DNA of 64,000 nucleotides from Labrenzia sp. VG12 (GCF_002237595.1 NZ_CP022529.1:1302001-1366000), one strand, 5' to 3'; positions 1 through 8,556 are shown, numbered from the stretch's first letter. Notes: a model not told the origin generated them from the letters alone. Numbers and translations are program-made.

Positions 1-568
1 AGCCTTCCACCTTGACAGCAGCTCCTTGCAAGGTCTCAAGATCCTCAGGCGGCGCACAGACCGTGATGTCAAAGCCTATGCCTGGCCCCTGAAGTGCAAG
101 CGCCTGCGCAACAGGGCTAGCGCCATAGATGACAAGGGCGGGGCGGGGCAGGACGGGTTCGATGAAAATGTCCATCGTGCCCTGGCTCGGGCACATGTTT
201 TTTGCAAACTGCACGCCCTCACGTTCTTCCCCCGGTTCAACACCGAGCTCTGCCAGCAAATCGGCAGGCTGAATGGAAATCAGCCGGGTCTCGCCATCCT
301 CGAAGGCTGCCTTGGCTGCCTTGATCACGGCCCCCCGCGCGCAACCGCCACCGATCCAGCCACCGACAATGGATCCGTCCCTGGCGATGACAGCCTTGGC
401 GCCAGCCTTGGCGGCCGTAACCGAGATCGTCCTGACGACCGTTGCCAGAACAAAAGGTTCCTTGTCGCCCTGTAGCCGGTTCATCAGGTTCGCAAGATCG
501 CGTGTCACTTCAGGCGTGGCCGGCTGATGCGACCCGGGAACGGAATGTTTCAACGGAGCGTCTCCCAT
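1..568 (-). CDS. coxF: XdhC/CoxF-family molybdoenzyme maturation protein (C-terminal end outside window)
   Basis: Reading from the ATG at 568 gives about 189 residues before the window edge, with no stop. The N-terminal half carries the XdhC_CoxI pattern (FVLATVVRTISVTAAKAGAK, then a glycine-rich GGWIGGGCARGAV). The visible end begins the Rossmann-like second domain (LVIYGASPVAQALALQG). XdhC proteins help insert or sulphurate the molybdenum cofactor in xanthine-dehydrogenase-family enzymes; CoxF is the version in CO dehydrogenase clusters. It starts 2 bp after the coxE stop, so it belongs to the same transcript and closes the visible coxMSLDEF series. Its place after coxE supports coxF over a stand-alone xdhC. 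The 3' end cannot be judged. Confidence 0.85.
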   Translation of the reverse strand, partial: MGDAPLKHSVPGSHQPATPEVTRDLANLMNRLQGDKEPFVLATVVRTISVTAAKAGAKAVIARDGSIVGGWIGGGCARGAVIKAAKAAFEDGETRLISIQPADLLAELGVEPGEEREGVQFAKNMCPSQGTMDIFIEPVLPRPALVIYGASPVAQALALQGPGIGFDITVCAPPEDLETLQGAAVKVEG

Positions 569-570
569 TG

Positions 571-1773
571 CTAGAGCCTTGCAAGATAGGGTTCGAGCGC
601 CGCAAGGCTCTCCAGATTGTGGGCCGGGGCGAAGAGGTCCACATGCGGCAGGGCTGCCTGCATGCCGGCCGTCGCCGGTTCATAGCCTTCCCAGCCGATC
701 ATCGGGTTGAGCCACACGATACGCCGGCACCGCCGGCGCAAACGAGCCATTTCAGCGGCCAGGGTCTCGGGGGCACAGGTGTCGTATCCATCCGACAGGA
801 TCATCACGCAGGTTCTGGAGTGAAGCACCCGGGCCGCATGCCAGCGATTGAAATCAGCAATAGCTTCGCCGATCCTGGTGCCTCCGCCCACGCCCTGCGC
901 CATGAGGCCCATCCTGTCGAGCGCTCTTCCGGCATCCCTTTCAGACAGAGCAGACGAGACATGCACCAGCCGCGTGTGGAACAAGAACGCCTCGGCTTCC
1001 CTGAAGTTGTCGAGAATACCGTGAACAAAACGGGTGAAGACACCCGTGTAATTGTTCATCGAACCGGACGCATCCAGAAGCACGACGAGACGGAGTTGAC
1101 GCTCGCGCGGTCCCTTGTGAATGAGTTCAAGGGGCGTTCCGCCATGCGCGATCGAATGCCGTATGGTTCGGCGCAGGTCGAGCCTCGGACCTTTCCGTTT
1201 CTGACGATCCCGACGGGTCAGACGCACGCGCATGGACCTGGCCAATCGTTCGGCCAGCTCATGAGCCTTTTTCTGAGCGTCCGGGTCCTGGATGTTCCGG
1301 AAGTCGACCTGGCCGATATTTTCAGCGATGCTCGCACCTTCGCGTCGGCCGGACGGCGTGTCGCCGGTCTCTTCATCCTCTTCGCCAGGCTTGCGCTCGA
1401 CATCGCCGGCAAGCGTGTCCTGCTTTGTTCCCTGCGCATCCATCAGCTCACGCACGGTCTTCATGTTCCTGCGTGTGCTTGTGCCGGAAACCTTGACCCC
1501 GGACTTCACCCCCCGACCCAGCCAATAGGCGTCAAAAAGCTCATCGAAGCGCTGCCAATCCGAGTGGCGCCCGCAAAACAACGTCCTGAAAGCAACCTTC
1601 AGCGATGCCGGCCGATGCAGCATCGATGACCGGATCAGAGCCATCGCATCATCGGTCTCCGCGAGGCCGACCTTGAAACCGCTGTCCCGCAGCGACCGCA
1701 CAAAGCCGGCCAGCCGCATGCGCAGCACGGCACCGATTTCTTCGCGGCTTTCAAGGGGCAGGGGCGTGCTCAT
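571..1773 (-). CDS. coxE: VWA-domain protein CoxE
   Basis: This 400-residue protein has an N-terminal CoxE-like helical region and a C-terminal von Willebrand A domain. The MIDAS start is visible as VVLLDASGSMNNY (DxSxS), and an alternative MIDAS aspartate lies in MILSDGYDTC. CoxE works with the AAA+ protein CoxD in post-translational assembly of the Cu-S-Mo centre of CO dehydrogenase; MoxR/VWA pairs of this kind act as metallo-enzyme chaperones. The gene starts at ATG 1773, 4 bp after the coxD stop, and ends 2 bp before coxF. The middle (about residues 120-190) is charged and probably flexible. The assignment rests on the domain and the cox context, and cytoplasmic location is inferred from the lack of a signal peptide. 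Confidence 0.88.
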   Translation of the reverse strand: MSTPLPLESREEIGAVLRMRLAGFVRSLRDSGFKVGLAETDDAMALIRSSMLHRPASLKVAFRTLFCGRHSDWQRFDELFDAYWLGRGVKSGVKVSGTSTRRNMKTVRELMDAQGTKQDTLAGDVERKPGEEDEETGDTPSGRREGASIAENIGQVDFRNIQDPDAQKKAHELAERLARSMRVRLTRRDRQKRKGPRLDLRRTIRHSIAHGGTPLELIHKGPRERQLRLVVLLDASGSMNNYTGVFTRFVHGILDNFREAEAFLFHTRLVHVSSALSERDAGRALDRMGLMAQGVGGGTRIGEAIADFNRWHAARVLHSRTCVMILSDGYDTCAPETLAAEMARLRRRCRRIVWLNPMIGWEGYEPATAGMQAALPHVDLFAPAHNLESLAALEPYLARL

Positions 1774-1777
1774 CTGA

Positions 1778-2659
1778 TCAGGCGACCTTTCCCAGAAGCC
1801 GGTCGGTCACATCCGCCGTAACCCTTGCCTTGTCTTCTCGGGTCTTGAGAACGCAAGTCAGGGTGTCGAAAACAAGTTCACGGCTCTCGTGGAGGTTCTT
1901 TGCTCCAAGGCCCAGCAAAGCCGCGGCCCAGTCAATGGTCTCCGCGACGCCGGGCACTTTCGCTAGGTCCTCTTTGCGCAATCGGCCCATGAGCTCTGCG
2001 ATCTGGAGTGCCAGCGCAGCATCAAGTCCCTCAACCCGGGACAGCAGTATCCGGGCTTCCCGGTCCGGTGTTGGATAGTCGACATAGTGATAAAGGCACC
2101 GTCGGCGAAGCGCGTCCGATAGTTCCCTTGTGCCGTTGGAGGTCAAGACGACGCGCGGGATGGAGACGGCTTCCACCGTTCCAAGTTCCGGAATGGACAC
2201 CTGGTACTCTGACAGAAGTTCGAGCAGAAAAGCTTCGAATTCCTCATCGGCCCGATCAATTTCGTCGATCAGGAGCACCGGTGGTTGGGCCTTGCGGATC
2301 GCGGCGAGCAGCGGGCGTTCCAGAAGATACTTTTCAGAAAAGACCGCCTCTTCGACATCTTCCGCATCGGCCCCGGTACCTTCTCTTGCCTTGATTGCAA
2401 GCAGTTGGCGCTGGTAGTTCCACTCGTAAATCGCGTCGGACCGGTCAAGCCCCTCGTAACATTGCAGGCGAATGAGCTCAGCGTCATCAAGACGCGCCAG
2501 GGCCTTGGCAACCTCTGTCTTGCCGACCCCGGCTTCTCCTTCCAGCAGCAGGGGACGACCGAGCATTTCGGTCAGAAGCAGCGCGGTCGACAGGCCTTCA
2601 TCGGCCACGTAACCGGTCTCCGCCAGCGCTTTTGCCAGTTGCTCTTTGCTCTTGCTCAT
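1778..2659 (-). CDS. coxD: MoxR-type AAA+ ATPase CoxD
   Basis: This 293-residue AAA+ protein has Walker A GEAGVGKTE near residue 41, Walker B LLIDEID near residue 130, and sensor/arginine motifs in VVLTSNGTRELSDALRRRC. CoxD is the MoxR-family chaperone that converts the sulphurated Mo centre of apo-CO dehydrogenase to the active Cu-S-Mo form in Afipia/Oligotropha carboxidovorans. The length fits the family (about 295). It lies between coxL and coxE, but a 205-bp gap with a palindromic element and a hairpin separates it from coxL. It may therefore be expressed at a different level from the structural genes, either by read-through or from its own promoter; no promoter was recognised in the gap. 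Confidence 0.9.
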   Translation of the reverse strand: MSKSKEQLAKALAETGYVADEGLSTALLLTEMLGRPLLLEGEAGVGKTEVAKALARLDDAELIRLQCYEGLDRSDAIYEWNYQRQLLAIKAREGTGADAEDVEEAVFSEKYLLERPLLAAIRKAQPPVLLIDEIDRADEEFEAFLLELLSEYQVSIPELGTVEAVSIPRVVLTSNGTRELSDALRRRCLYHYVDYPTPDREARILLSRVEGLDAALALQIAELMGRLRKEDLAKVPGVAETIDWAAALLGLGAKNLHESRELVFDTLTCVLKTREDKARVTADVTDRLLGKVA

Positions 2660-2688
2660 CGGGTCTGCAAACTCTTTGTTGATTTCAT

Positions 2689-2803
2689 TTCGTCATGGCC
2701 GGACTTGATCCGGCAATCCATGCCGTTTCGGCGCCGTGAAATGGCGTTTCAACAAAACCGCTGAAACGGCATGGGTCCCATGGTCCGGCCGCGGGATGAC
2801 GAA
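2689..2803. repeat. Palindromic intergenic element (REP/MITE-like), 115 bp
   Basis: The whole stretch between coxD and coxL can fold back on itself. TTCGTCAT at 2689-2696 matches ATGACGAA at 2796-2803, GGCCGGAC matches GTCCGGCC, and ATGCCGTTTC matches GAAACGGCAT. A second core, GCCGGACTTGATCCGGC followed by a similar GCCGTTTC tail, occurs at 34442-34458 in another intergenic gap, so the sequence is dispersed. There is no open reading frame and no obvious transposase gene. It resembles the small intergenic palindromes common in alphaproteobacteria, but I cannot name a family. Confidence 0.75.
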
Positions 2804-2813
2804 TTGAGGCATG

Positions 2814-2853
2814 ACCGCGGAACAGGTCTCTTTTAGGGCGCCTGTTCCGCGGT
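2814..2853 (-). terminator. Strong hairpin downstream of coxL (terminator or mRNA-stabilising)
   Basis: A perfect 13-bp stem (ACCGCGGAACAGG at 2814-2826 and its complement at 2841-2853) encloses a 14-nt loop, 11 bp beyond the coxL stop. There is no U-run after it on the minus strand, so it is not a canonical rho-independent terminator. It may protect the coxMSL message or cause partial termination before coxD. Confidence 0.55.
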
Positions 2854-2864
2854 CCTGTTTCACA

Positions 2865-5285
2865 TCAACCGTGGGCTCCAAGGTCCTTGGCCGCCTGCCA
2901 GATGCGCCACGAGTCATGCGGCATCTGGATATGGGTGGCGCCCAGGAACTGGAAGGCGTCGTTCACGGCATTGGAGAAGGCCGGCACGCCGCCGACATTC
3001 GGGCTTTCACCGACGCCCTTGGCACCGATCGGGTGATGCGGACTTGGCGTCACCGTGTAATCGGTTTCCCAATGCGGGGTCTCGACCGCGGTCGGCAGGA
3101 AGAAATCCATGAAGGACGCGCCGAGCACGTTGCCCATCTCGTCATAGCGGATCTCCTGTCCCATCGCGATGGCGAAGGCTTCCGTCAGTCCACCGTGAAC
3201 CTGGCCCTCGATGATCATCGGATTGATGCGCGTGCCGCAATCGTCGAGCGCATAGAAACGCCTTGTCTTGGCAACGCCCGTATCCACATCGATATCCATC
3301 ACGCAGAAATAGGCACCGAACGGATAGGTCATGTTGGGCGGGTCATAGTAGCTGACCGCTTCCAGACCGGGTTCCATGTTGGGTGGCGGGGCATGATAGG
3401 CCGCCCAGGCGATTTCCTTCATGGACTTGCGCGCCTGCGGATTGCCCTTCACCTGGAAGCCATCAATGTCCCATTCAAGGTCATATTCGGAGACTTCCAG
3501 CATATGGGCGGCAATCATCTGGGCCTTGTTGCGGATCTTGCGCGCAGCAAGGGCAATGGCAGCACCTGCAACGGGGGTGGAGCGGGAGCCGTAAGTGCCC
3601 AGACCATAAGGTGCTGTATCGGTATTGCCTTCCTCGACCATGATGTCGGCTGCCGGAATGCCGATTTCCGTCGCGATGATCTGCGCCCAGGTCGTCTCGT
3701 GGCCCTGGCCCTGAGATTTTGTCCCCATGCGCGAAATCACCGACCCGGTCGGATGAACCCGGATCTCGGCACTGTCGAACATGGCAACGCCCAGAATATC
3801 ACAGTTCTTGGATGGTCCCGCGCCGACGATCTCGGTGAAGAACGAGACGCCGATGCCCATTATCTCGCGGGTTTCGCCGCGCTTGAACGCCTCCTGCTTG
3901 GCCTTCTGTTCCGCTCGCAATTCGCGATAACCGATGGTGTCCATCGCCTTCTGCATGGCGGTGTGATAATCGCCGCTGTCATATTCCCAGCCGAGCGCTG
4001 ACTGGTAGGGGAACTGTTCCGGCTTGACGAAATTCTTCATGCGAAGATCCGCCGGGTCCATGCCGAGTTTCTGCGCAAGCACGTCCATGGCCCGTTCAAT
4101 GCAATAGGCAGCTTCAGTGACGCGGAAGGAACAGCGATAGGCGACGCCGCCCGGAGCCTTGTTGGTGTAGACACCGTCGACTTCCAGATGCGCTGTCGGG
4201 AAATCGTAGGACCCGGTGACAATGTTGAAGAACCCGGCAGGCCATTTTGAGGGATCGGCGCAGGCATCAAAGCCGCCATGGTCGGCCAGCACATGCACTT
4301 TCAGTCCGGTGACGGTGCCGTCGCTCTTTGCAGCGATTTCCGTCGTCATGTGATAATCGCGCGCAAAAGACGTGGTGGAGAGGTTTTCCATCCGGTCCTC
4401 GACCCATTTCACCGGAACACCGGTGACGATGGAGGCAACGATCGAACAGATGTAGCCCGGATAAGCGCCCACCTTGTTGCCGAAGCCGCCGCCGATATCC
4501 GGCGCAATCACGTGGATTTTGTGTTCCGGAATGGTGGACAGCAACGAGGCGACCGTGCGGATGACATGCGGCGCCTGAAAGGTGCCCCAGACAGTCAGCT
4601 CGCCTTTCACCTTGTCCATCGAGGCGACACACTGGCAGGTTTCCAGCGGCGAGGGATGGGTCCGGTGATAGGAGATCAGTTCCTTGATGGTGACATCGGC
4701 CTCAGAGAACGCCTTTGAGGTCTCGTCCTTGTCGCCCACTTCCCAGGTGAAAATGTGATTGTGATGTTTGCGCGGCCCGTGCGCCCCTTCCATCTTGCCG
4801 TCGAGATCGGGCCGCAGCACAGGCGCATCCGCATCCATCGACTTGAACGGATCGGTCAGAACCGGCAGCTCTTCATACTCGACCTCGACCAGCTGAATGG
4901 CGTCGTCGGCGATGTAGCGGTTTTCAGCCACCACAAACGCAACTTCCTGGTTCTGGTAAAGCACCTTGCCGTCGGCGAGCACCATCTGGACGTCGCCCGC
5001 AAGGGTCGGCATCCAGGCAAGATTGACGCCCTTCAGGTCTTCGGCCGTCAAAACGGCAATCACGCCCGGGATCTTCAACGCTTCCGAGGCATCGATCTTG
5101 GTGATCTTCGCATGCGCATAGGGCGAACGAACGAAGTCACCGAACACCATGCCCGGCAGTTTCAGGTCATCGACATACTGTCCCTGGCCCTGCGTGAACC
5201 GGACGTCTTCCACGCGCTTGCGCTTGCAGCCCATGCCTTCCAGGGCGGCTTCGCGCTGTTCCCGTGTCGGGGTCATGTCATTCAT
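2865..5285 (-). CDS. coxL: Carbon monoxide dehydrogenase large subunit, form I
   Basis: This 806-residue molybdenum subunit of the CoxLMS CO dehydrogenase oxidises CO with water to CO2. The form I signature AYRCSFR is at residues 382-388, so Cys385 is the predicted ligand to Cu in the Cu-S-Mo centre (Cys388 in the 809-residue O. carboxidovorans protein). QAPH (Gln237) and GVGESP near the C-terminus are also conserved active-site elements. Form II homologues have AYRGAGR instead, which argues against that class. The ATG at 5285 overlaps the coxS stop (ATGA), with AGGAGG 7 bases upstream. There is no signal peptide; the enzyme is known to sit at the inner face of the membrane and to pass electrons to quinone. 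Confidence 0.97.
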   Translation of the reverse strand: MNDMTPTREQREAALEGMGCKRKRVEDVRFTQGQGQYVDDLKLPGMVFGDFVRSPYAHAKITKIDASEALKIPGVIAVLTAEDLKGVNLAWMPTLAGDVQMVLADGKVLYQNQEVAFVVAENRYIADDAIQLVEVEYEELPVLTDPFKSMDADAPVLRPDLDGKMEGAHGPRKHHNHIFTWEVGDKDETSKAFSEADVTIKELISYHRTHPSPLETCQCVASMDKVKGELTVWGTFQAPHVIRTVASLLSTIPEHKIHVIAPDIGGGFGNKVGAYPGYICSIVASIVTGVPVKWVEDRMENLSTTSFARDYHMTTEIAAKSDGTVTGLKVHVLADHGGFDACADPSKWPAGFFNIVTGSYDFPTAHLEVDGVYTNKAPGGVAYRCSFRVTEAAYCIERAMDVLAQKLGMDPADLRMKNFVKPEQFPYQSALGWEYDSGDYHTAMQKAMDTIGYRELRAEQKAKQEAFKRGETREIMGIGVSFFTEIVGAGPSKNCDILGVAMFDSAEIRVHPTGSVISRMGTKSQGQGHETTWAQIIATEIGIPAADIMVEEGNTDTAPYGLGTYGSRSTPVAGAAIALAARKIRNKAQMIAAHMLEVSEYDLEWDIDGFQVKGNPQARKSMKEIAWAAYHAPPPNMEPGLEAVSYYDPPNMTYPFGAYFCVMDIDVDTGVAKTRRFYALDDCGTRINPMIIEGQVHGGLTEAFAIAMGQEIRYDEMGNVLGASFMDFFLPTAVETPHWETDYTVTPSPHHPIGAKGVGESPNVGGVPAFSNAVNDAFQFLGATHIQMPHDSWRIWQAAKDLGAHG

Positions 5286-5791
5286 TCTGCAGCCTCCTGA
5301 AAGTCCGTGCCGTTCAGCTTGGCTGCGGCATACTGGATGGCCTTGACGATGTTCTGGTAACCGGTGCAGCGGCAGAGATTGCCGGCAATACCCATGCGGA
5401 TCTCATCTTCCGTCGGGTTCGGGTTCTCTTTCAGCAACGTGTGCGCGCGCATGATCATGCCGGGCGTGCAATAGCCGCACTGAAGCCCGTGCATTTGCCG
5501 GAAACCTTCCTGAAGGGCAGACAAGGTGCCGTCCGGATTGGCCATGCCCTCAACGGTGGTCAAATCCGCCCCGTTGGCCTGAGCCGCAAACAGCGTGCAG
5601 GACTTGACCGACATGCCGTTCATTTCCACGGTGCAGGCACCGCAATGGGATGTCTCGCAACCGATATGCGGTCCGGTCAGGTCCAGGTCTTCCCGAAGGA
5701 AATGGATGAGAAGCGTGCGCGGTTCCACGAAGCGCTGCACCTTCTTGCCGTTGACGGTCATCGTCACCGGGATTTGTTCGATGTCACTCAT
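5282..5791 (-). CDS. coxS: Carbon monoxide dehydrogenase small subunit, 2x[2Fe-2S]
   Basis: This is a 169-residue iron-sulphur subunit. The N-terminal plant-type cluster uses Cys45, Cys50, Cys53 and Cys65 (GCETSHCGACTV). The C-terminal cluster uses Cys105, Cys108, Cys140 and Cys142 (CGYCTPGM and GNLCRCTGYQ). These are the eight cysteines of the family, which carry electrons from the Mo site in CoxL to FAD in CoxM. I chose the ATG at 5791 because GGGAG lies just upstream; a longer reading from TTG 5818 would overlap the coxM stop and has no better support. The gap to coxM is 23 bp and the stop overlaps the coxL start. Confidence 0.96.
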   Translation of the reverse strand: MSDIEQIPVTMTVNGKKVQRFVEPRTLLIHFLREDLDLTGPHIGCETSHCGACTVEMNGMSVKSCTLFAAQANGADLTTVEGMANPDGTLSALQEGFRQMHGLQCGYCTPGMIMRAHTLLKENPNPTEDEIRMGIAGNLCRCTGYQNIVKAIQYAAAKLNGTDFQEAAE

Positions 5792-5814
5792 GAATGTCTC
5801 CCTTGGTCCCGGTT

Positions 5815-6681
5815 TCAACCAGCTGCACGCTCTGCAGCGCGCGCCAGAGCGCGTTCCAGCATCACGCCGGCCATTTTGGTGCGGTATTCCGCCGGTCCCC
5901 GGCCATCGGACGCCGGCTCCGTGATGGCTTCGGCGGCCGCAACCGCGCGTTTGACGGTGTCCGTGTCGAGGCTCGAGCCGGTCAGGATGTCGCCGGCTTC
6001 GGCGGCATGGAGGGGGGTGTCCGCCACATTGGTCAGCGCGATGGAGCAGGTCGCGACCGTTCCGCCGGACATGGTCAGTACGACGGCCGCTGCAGCGGTC
6101 GCATAGTCGCCGACCTTGCGCTTCAGTTTTTCATATGCGTAGCCGTGACCCGCTGGCGGCACGGGGATTTTCACCGAGGTCAGGATTTCTTCCGGCGCGA
6201 GCGCAGTAAAATAGGCGGCTTCGTAGAAATCGCGCGCTGCAACTTCCCGGGCTCCCTCCGGACCGGTCAGGACATAGGTTGCATCAAGGCACTGCATCAG
6301 TCCCGGCATGTCATTGCCCGGGTCGCCATTTGCGACATTGCCGCCGAGCGTTCCCATGTAGCGGATTTGTGGATCGGCAATGAGCAGGGACGTTTCGCGA
6401 ATGATGGGCAATTTTGCTTCAAGCAGATCCGAGTTGATCAGATCGTTCTGGGTGGTCATGGCACCAATTCTGATCGCGCCACCTTCCTCCGAAATGCCTT
6501 TCAGATCGGATATGCCGCCGAGATCCACGAGATGTTCCGGCGCTGCCATGCGCAGCTTCATCATCGGTATCAGGCTGTGACCGCCTGACAGCGGACGGGC
6601 CTCGTCGCCATGACTGACCAGAATGGCGACGGCTTCGGCCACGGTTGATGGCCGGTGATAGGTGAATTCACCAGGGATCAC
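5815..6681 (-). CDS. coxM: Carbon monoxide dehydrogenase medium subunit, FAD-binding
   Basis: This 288-residue flavoprotein subunit matches the usual CoxM length. It has the FAD-binding motifs GGHSLIPMMKLR near residue 33 and TLGGNVANGDPGND near residue 110, followed by the CO_deh_flav_C domain. It takes electrons from the CoxS clusters and hands them on to the respiratory chain. The start is GTG 6681, preceded by a very strong ribosome-binding stretch (AGGAGGGAGGAG). It is the first gene of the coxMSL group; the 426-bp upstream gap presumably holds the promoter. Confidence 0.95.
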   Translation of the reverse strand: MIPGEFTYHRPSTVAEAVAILVSHGDEARPLSGGHSLIPMMKLRMAAPEHLVDLGGISDLKGISEEGGAIRIGAMTTQNDLINSDLLEAKLPIIRETSLLIADPQIRYMGTLGGNVANGDPGNDMPGLMQCLDATYVLTGPEGAREVAARDFYEAAYFTALAPEEILTSVKIPVPPAGHGYAYEKLKRKVGDYATAAAAVVLTMSGGTVATCSIALTNVADTPLHAAEAGDILTGSSLDTDTVKRAVAAAEAITEPASDGRGPAEYRTKMAGVMLERALARAAERAAG

Positions 6682-7107
6682 GTTCTTCTCCTCCCTCCTG
6701 CGGTTTCAAAGACGAAACCGTGAACCGGCAAAGGCGAGGGAAGACCAACTGTCTGGTGCCCGCCCGTTTCGCCGTTTCAGCGCTGCCCCCGATGGAGGAC
6801 AGGTTTTCGCATGATGAAAGCGTGCAGAAGGGTGCGGCGCACACTCAACGGCGCATGCATGGAGCGCTGCAAAAGTTGCACGGATAACGGGTTACTTTGC
6901 ACGAATTGCGGCAGTTTGCCTGACGCATTTCGTGACGAGGAGGTCGCCTGAACGCAATTTTTCGATTAAACGCAGAAGATTAGGCTCGGCTACTAACTTT
7001 TCGGAAAAACCACCTTGACGTGTACGCCGTTCGTGCAGGATGACACCAATGACGGTGATTTTGCGATCTTCTCGCAGCGCACACGCTTTCGGAGAGCACA
7101 CAAAGGT
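6682..7107. other. Upstream region of coxMSL (426 bp, no gene)
   Basis: No credible coding sequence is present. The stretch separates the coxC stop from coxM and should contain the coxM promoter on the minus strand. The one clear structure is a direct repeat at 6875-6903, listed separately. Confidence 0.6.
6875..6903. promoter_or_regulatory. Candidate LytTR-type direct repeat upstream of coxM
   Basis: The octamer (G/T)TTGCACG occurs at 6875-6882 and 6896-6903, a 21-bp period on one face of the helix. LytTR regulators bind pairs of about 9-bp direct repeats spaced about 12 bp apart, which gives this period. The adjacent coxC encodes a LytTR protein. The site is about 195 bp upstream of the coxM start. 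The link is inference; the exact LytTR consensus is not matched. Confidence 0.35.
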
Positions 7108-8382
7108 CTATTGAGCTGCTGCAGGATGGTCCCGTGCGGGTTGCACCTCGGCAAGATCTGTCAGCTTCGCTTTCACGCGGCCCCAACGGGATCGGCTGAC
7201 GGGAACCGTCTGGCCTTCGTCCCCCGCCAGAACCAGCACGCCGCCGTCACCGGAGCGGTTGAAGCTGGAGACCTGTTGCAGGTTCACGATGTGACTGCGA
7301 TGCACCCGGCTGAAGACCTTTGGGTCCAGCTGCTGCTCGGCTTCACTGATGGAAAGCGGACAGAAAAACTCGCGGCTGCCGTCATAAAGCCGCGTGTAAT
7401 GCGCATCGGCGTGAATAGCAAAGATCTCCGCAATCCCGATCTGGGCTTTTTGCCCGTCGCACTCGATCGGCAGGGTCCGTTTGGCTGCATTTGCCGCGGT
7501 GCGCACCGACCTCGCCGCGGCCTGAAGCCCGCTGGCCGCTTTTCTGGCCGGTTCTGGTTCCAGCATCAGCGCGCTGGAACCGTCTTCGCCAGGAGTCGAG
7601 CGCTCCGATTCGACCACATCCGACGCATCTTCGGCAATCTCGGGCGCATGGTCCGTATTACTTGCGTCCTGGGCCGGCACCAGGGCCAGAAGAAACAGAC
7701 CGGAGACGAGAAAGGCGACACAGGACACGACAATCGCCAGCATGCCCGGGCTGAAAACCGGAGCCAGACCGGGGTCGGCATTGGCCTCCAGCTCATAGGT
7801 CAGCCCGGTCATGGCCGTGTAATGCATGGCCGAGATCGCCAGCGCCAGGACAATGGCTGAAATCAGGATGGGTGGACGCCGCCCGAAACCGAACAGCAGC
7901 CAGATGGCAAGTCCGGCGGCATTGAAGGCGATCAGGAAACTGGCAAAGACATAGGCGGGATCGTGCTGCATGTGGAGCGAATCGTGCAACGCATACATGC
8001 CGAGATAGTGCATGGTGCAGATGCCGCTGCCCATGACGAAGGCGGCAAGACCCAAGCGAACGGGCGTGAGACGCGCATTGCTGGCAGCAAAGACCGCGAT
8101 GCCGACCACCAGCACACAGACCAGGAAAGACAGGAGCGTCGGCAGCACCAGGAAATTGGCGGCAACCGGCAACCTGGCCGCCAGCATGCCGACAAAATGC
8201 ATCGACCAGATGGCCAGCGCGAGCGTGAGTGCGGCCCCGGCCAGAAGCAGGCGCCGGCGTACAGGATCAGCCCGGCCGACCTGGACGGCCAGGTTCAACC
8301 CGACAAAACTCCCCTGGAATGCCATCACGAGAGACAGCGCCACGAGCCACGGCTCGTGCATCACCGGCATGCCGACTTTCAC
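7108..8382 (-). CDS. coxC: MHYT-domain membrane sensor with LytTR DNA-binding domain (CoxC-type)
   Basis: The protein is about 424 residues. The N-terminal half is a multi-spanning membrane domain with three MHYT-type motifs (MHF at about 61, MHY at about 124 and 186). After a variable linker, residues from about 318 form a LytTR DNA-binding domain (KVFSRVHRSHIVNLQQV). CoxC and CoxH in O. carboxidovorans have this architecture and are proposed sensors of CO or another diatomic gas through metal bound at the MHYT motifs. It lies directly upstream of coxM in the same direction, so it may be both regulator and first gene of the locus. The start is GTG 8382 or ATG 8370; a GGGAGG lies close to the first and 11 bases from the second. 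Confidence 0.9.
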   Translation of the reverse strand: MKVGMPVMHEPWLVALSLVMAFQGSFVGLNLAVQVGRADPVRRRLLLAGAALTLALAIWSMHFVGMLAARLPVAANFLVLPTLLSFLVCVLVVGIAVFAASNARLTPVRLGLAAFVMGSGICTMHYLGMYALHDSLHMQHDPAYVFASFLIAFNAAGLAIWLLFGFGRRPPILISAIVLALAISAMHYTAMTGLTYELEANADPGLAPVFSPGMLAIVVSCVAFLVSGLFLLALVPAQDASNTDHAPEIAEDASDVVESERSTPGEDGSSALMLEPEPARKAASGLQAAARSVRTAANAAKRTLPIECDGQKAQIGIAEIFAIHADAHYTRLYDGSREFFCPLSISEAEQQLDPKVFSRVHRSHIVNLQQVSSFNRSGDGGVLVLAGDEGQTVPVSRSRWGRVKAKLTDLAEVQPARDHPAAAQ

Positions 8383-8524
8383 CTCCCAGTCTTCCGAAGC
8401 ACACGGCTCCGGTCTCCTCCTGCGGAAATGATAAGCGAAAGGGGAAGGGGCGGCAATTGGGTGTCTTTGGAAGCCAAGATATTTGCCGGCTCAGCAGCGC
8501 GTTCGGCACCTCTCGATTTTCCTC

Positions 8525-8556
8525 TTGACCCTGACACTAGTGTCAGGCCGCTAGGC
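8525..8556 (+). promoter_or_regulatory. MerR-type promoter with 18-bp perfect palindrome
   Basis: A -35-like TTGACC (8525-8530) is followed by a perfect palindrome CCTGACACTAGTGTCAGG (8530-8547) and a -10-like CTAGGC (8551-8556). The 20-bp spacer is longer than normal, and the dyad sits between the two boxes. This is the layout MerR-family activators use. It lies about 45 bp upstream of the short-chain dehydrogenase gene, which is followed by a merR-family gene. Confidence 0.7.

Noticed and set aside
442..1629. Long plus-strand frame of 395 codons
   Set aside because: It is the antisense shadow of coxE; its translation is Arg/His-rich with no domain, whereas the minus strand gives a clear VWA protein.
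2811..4001. Plus-strand frame of 396 codons over coxL
   Set aside because: Antisense to a well-conserved coxL with its active-site motif; the high GC of third positions keeps the opposite frame open.
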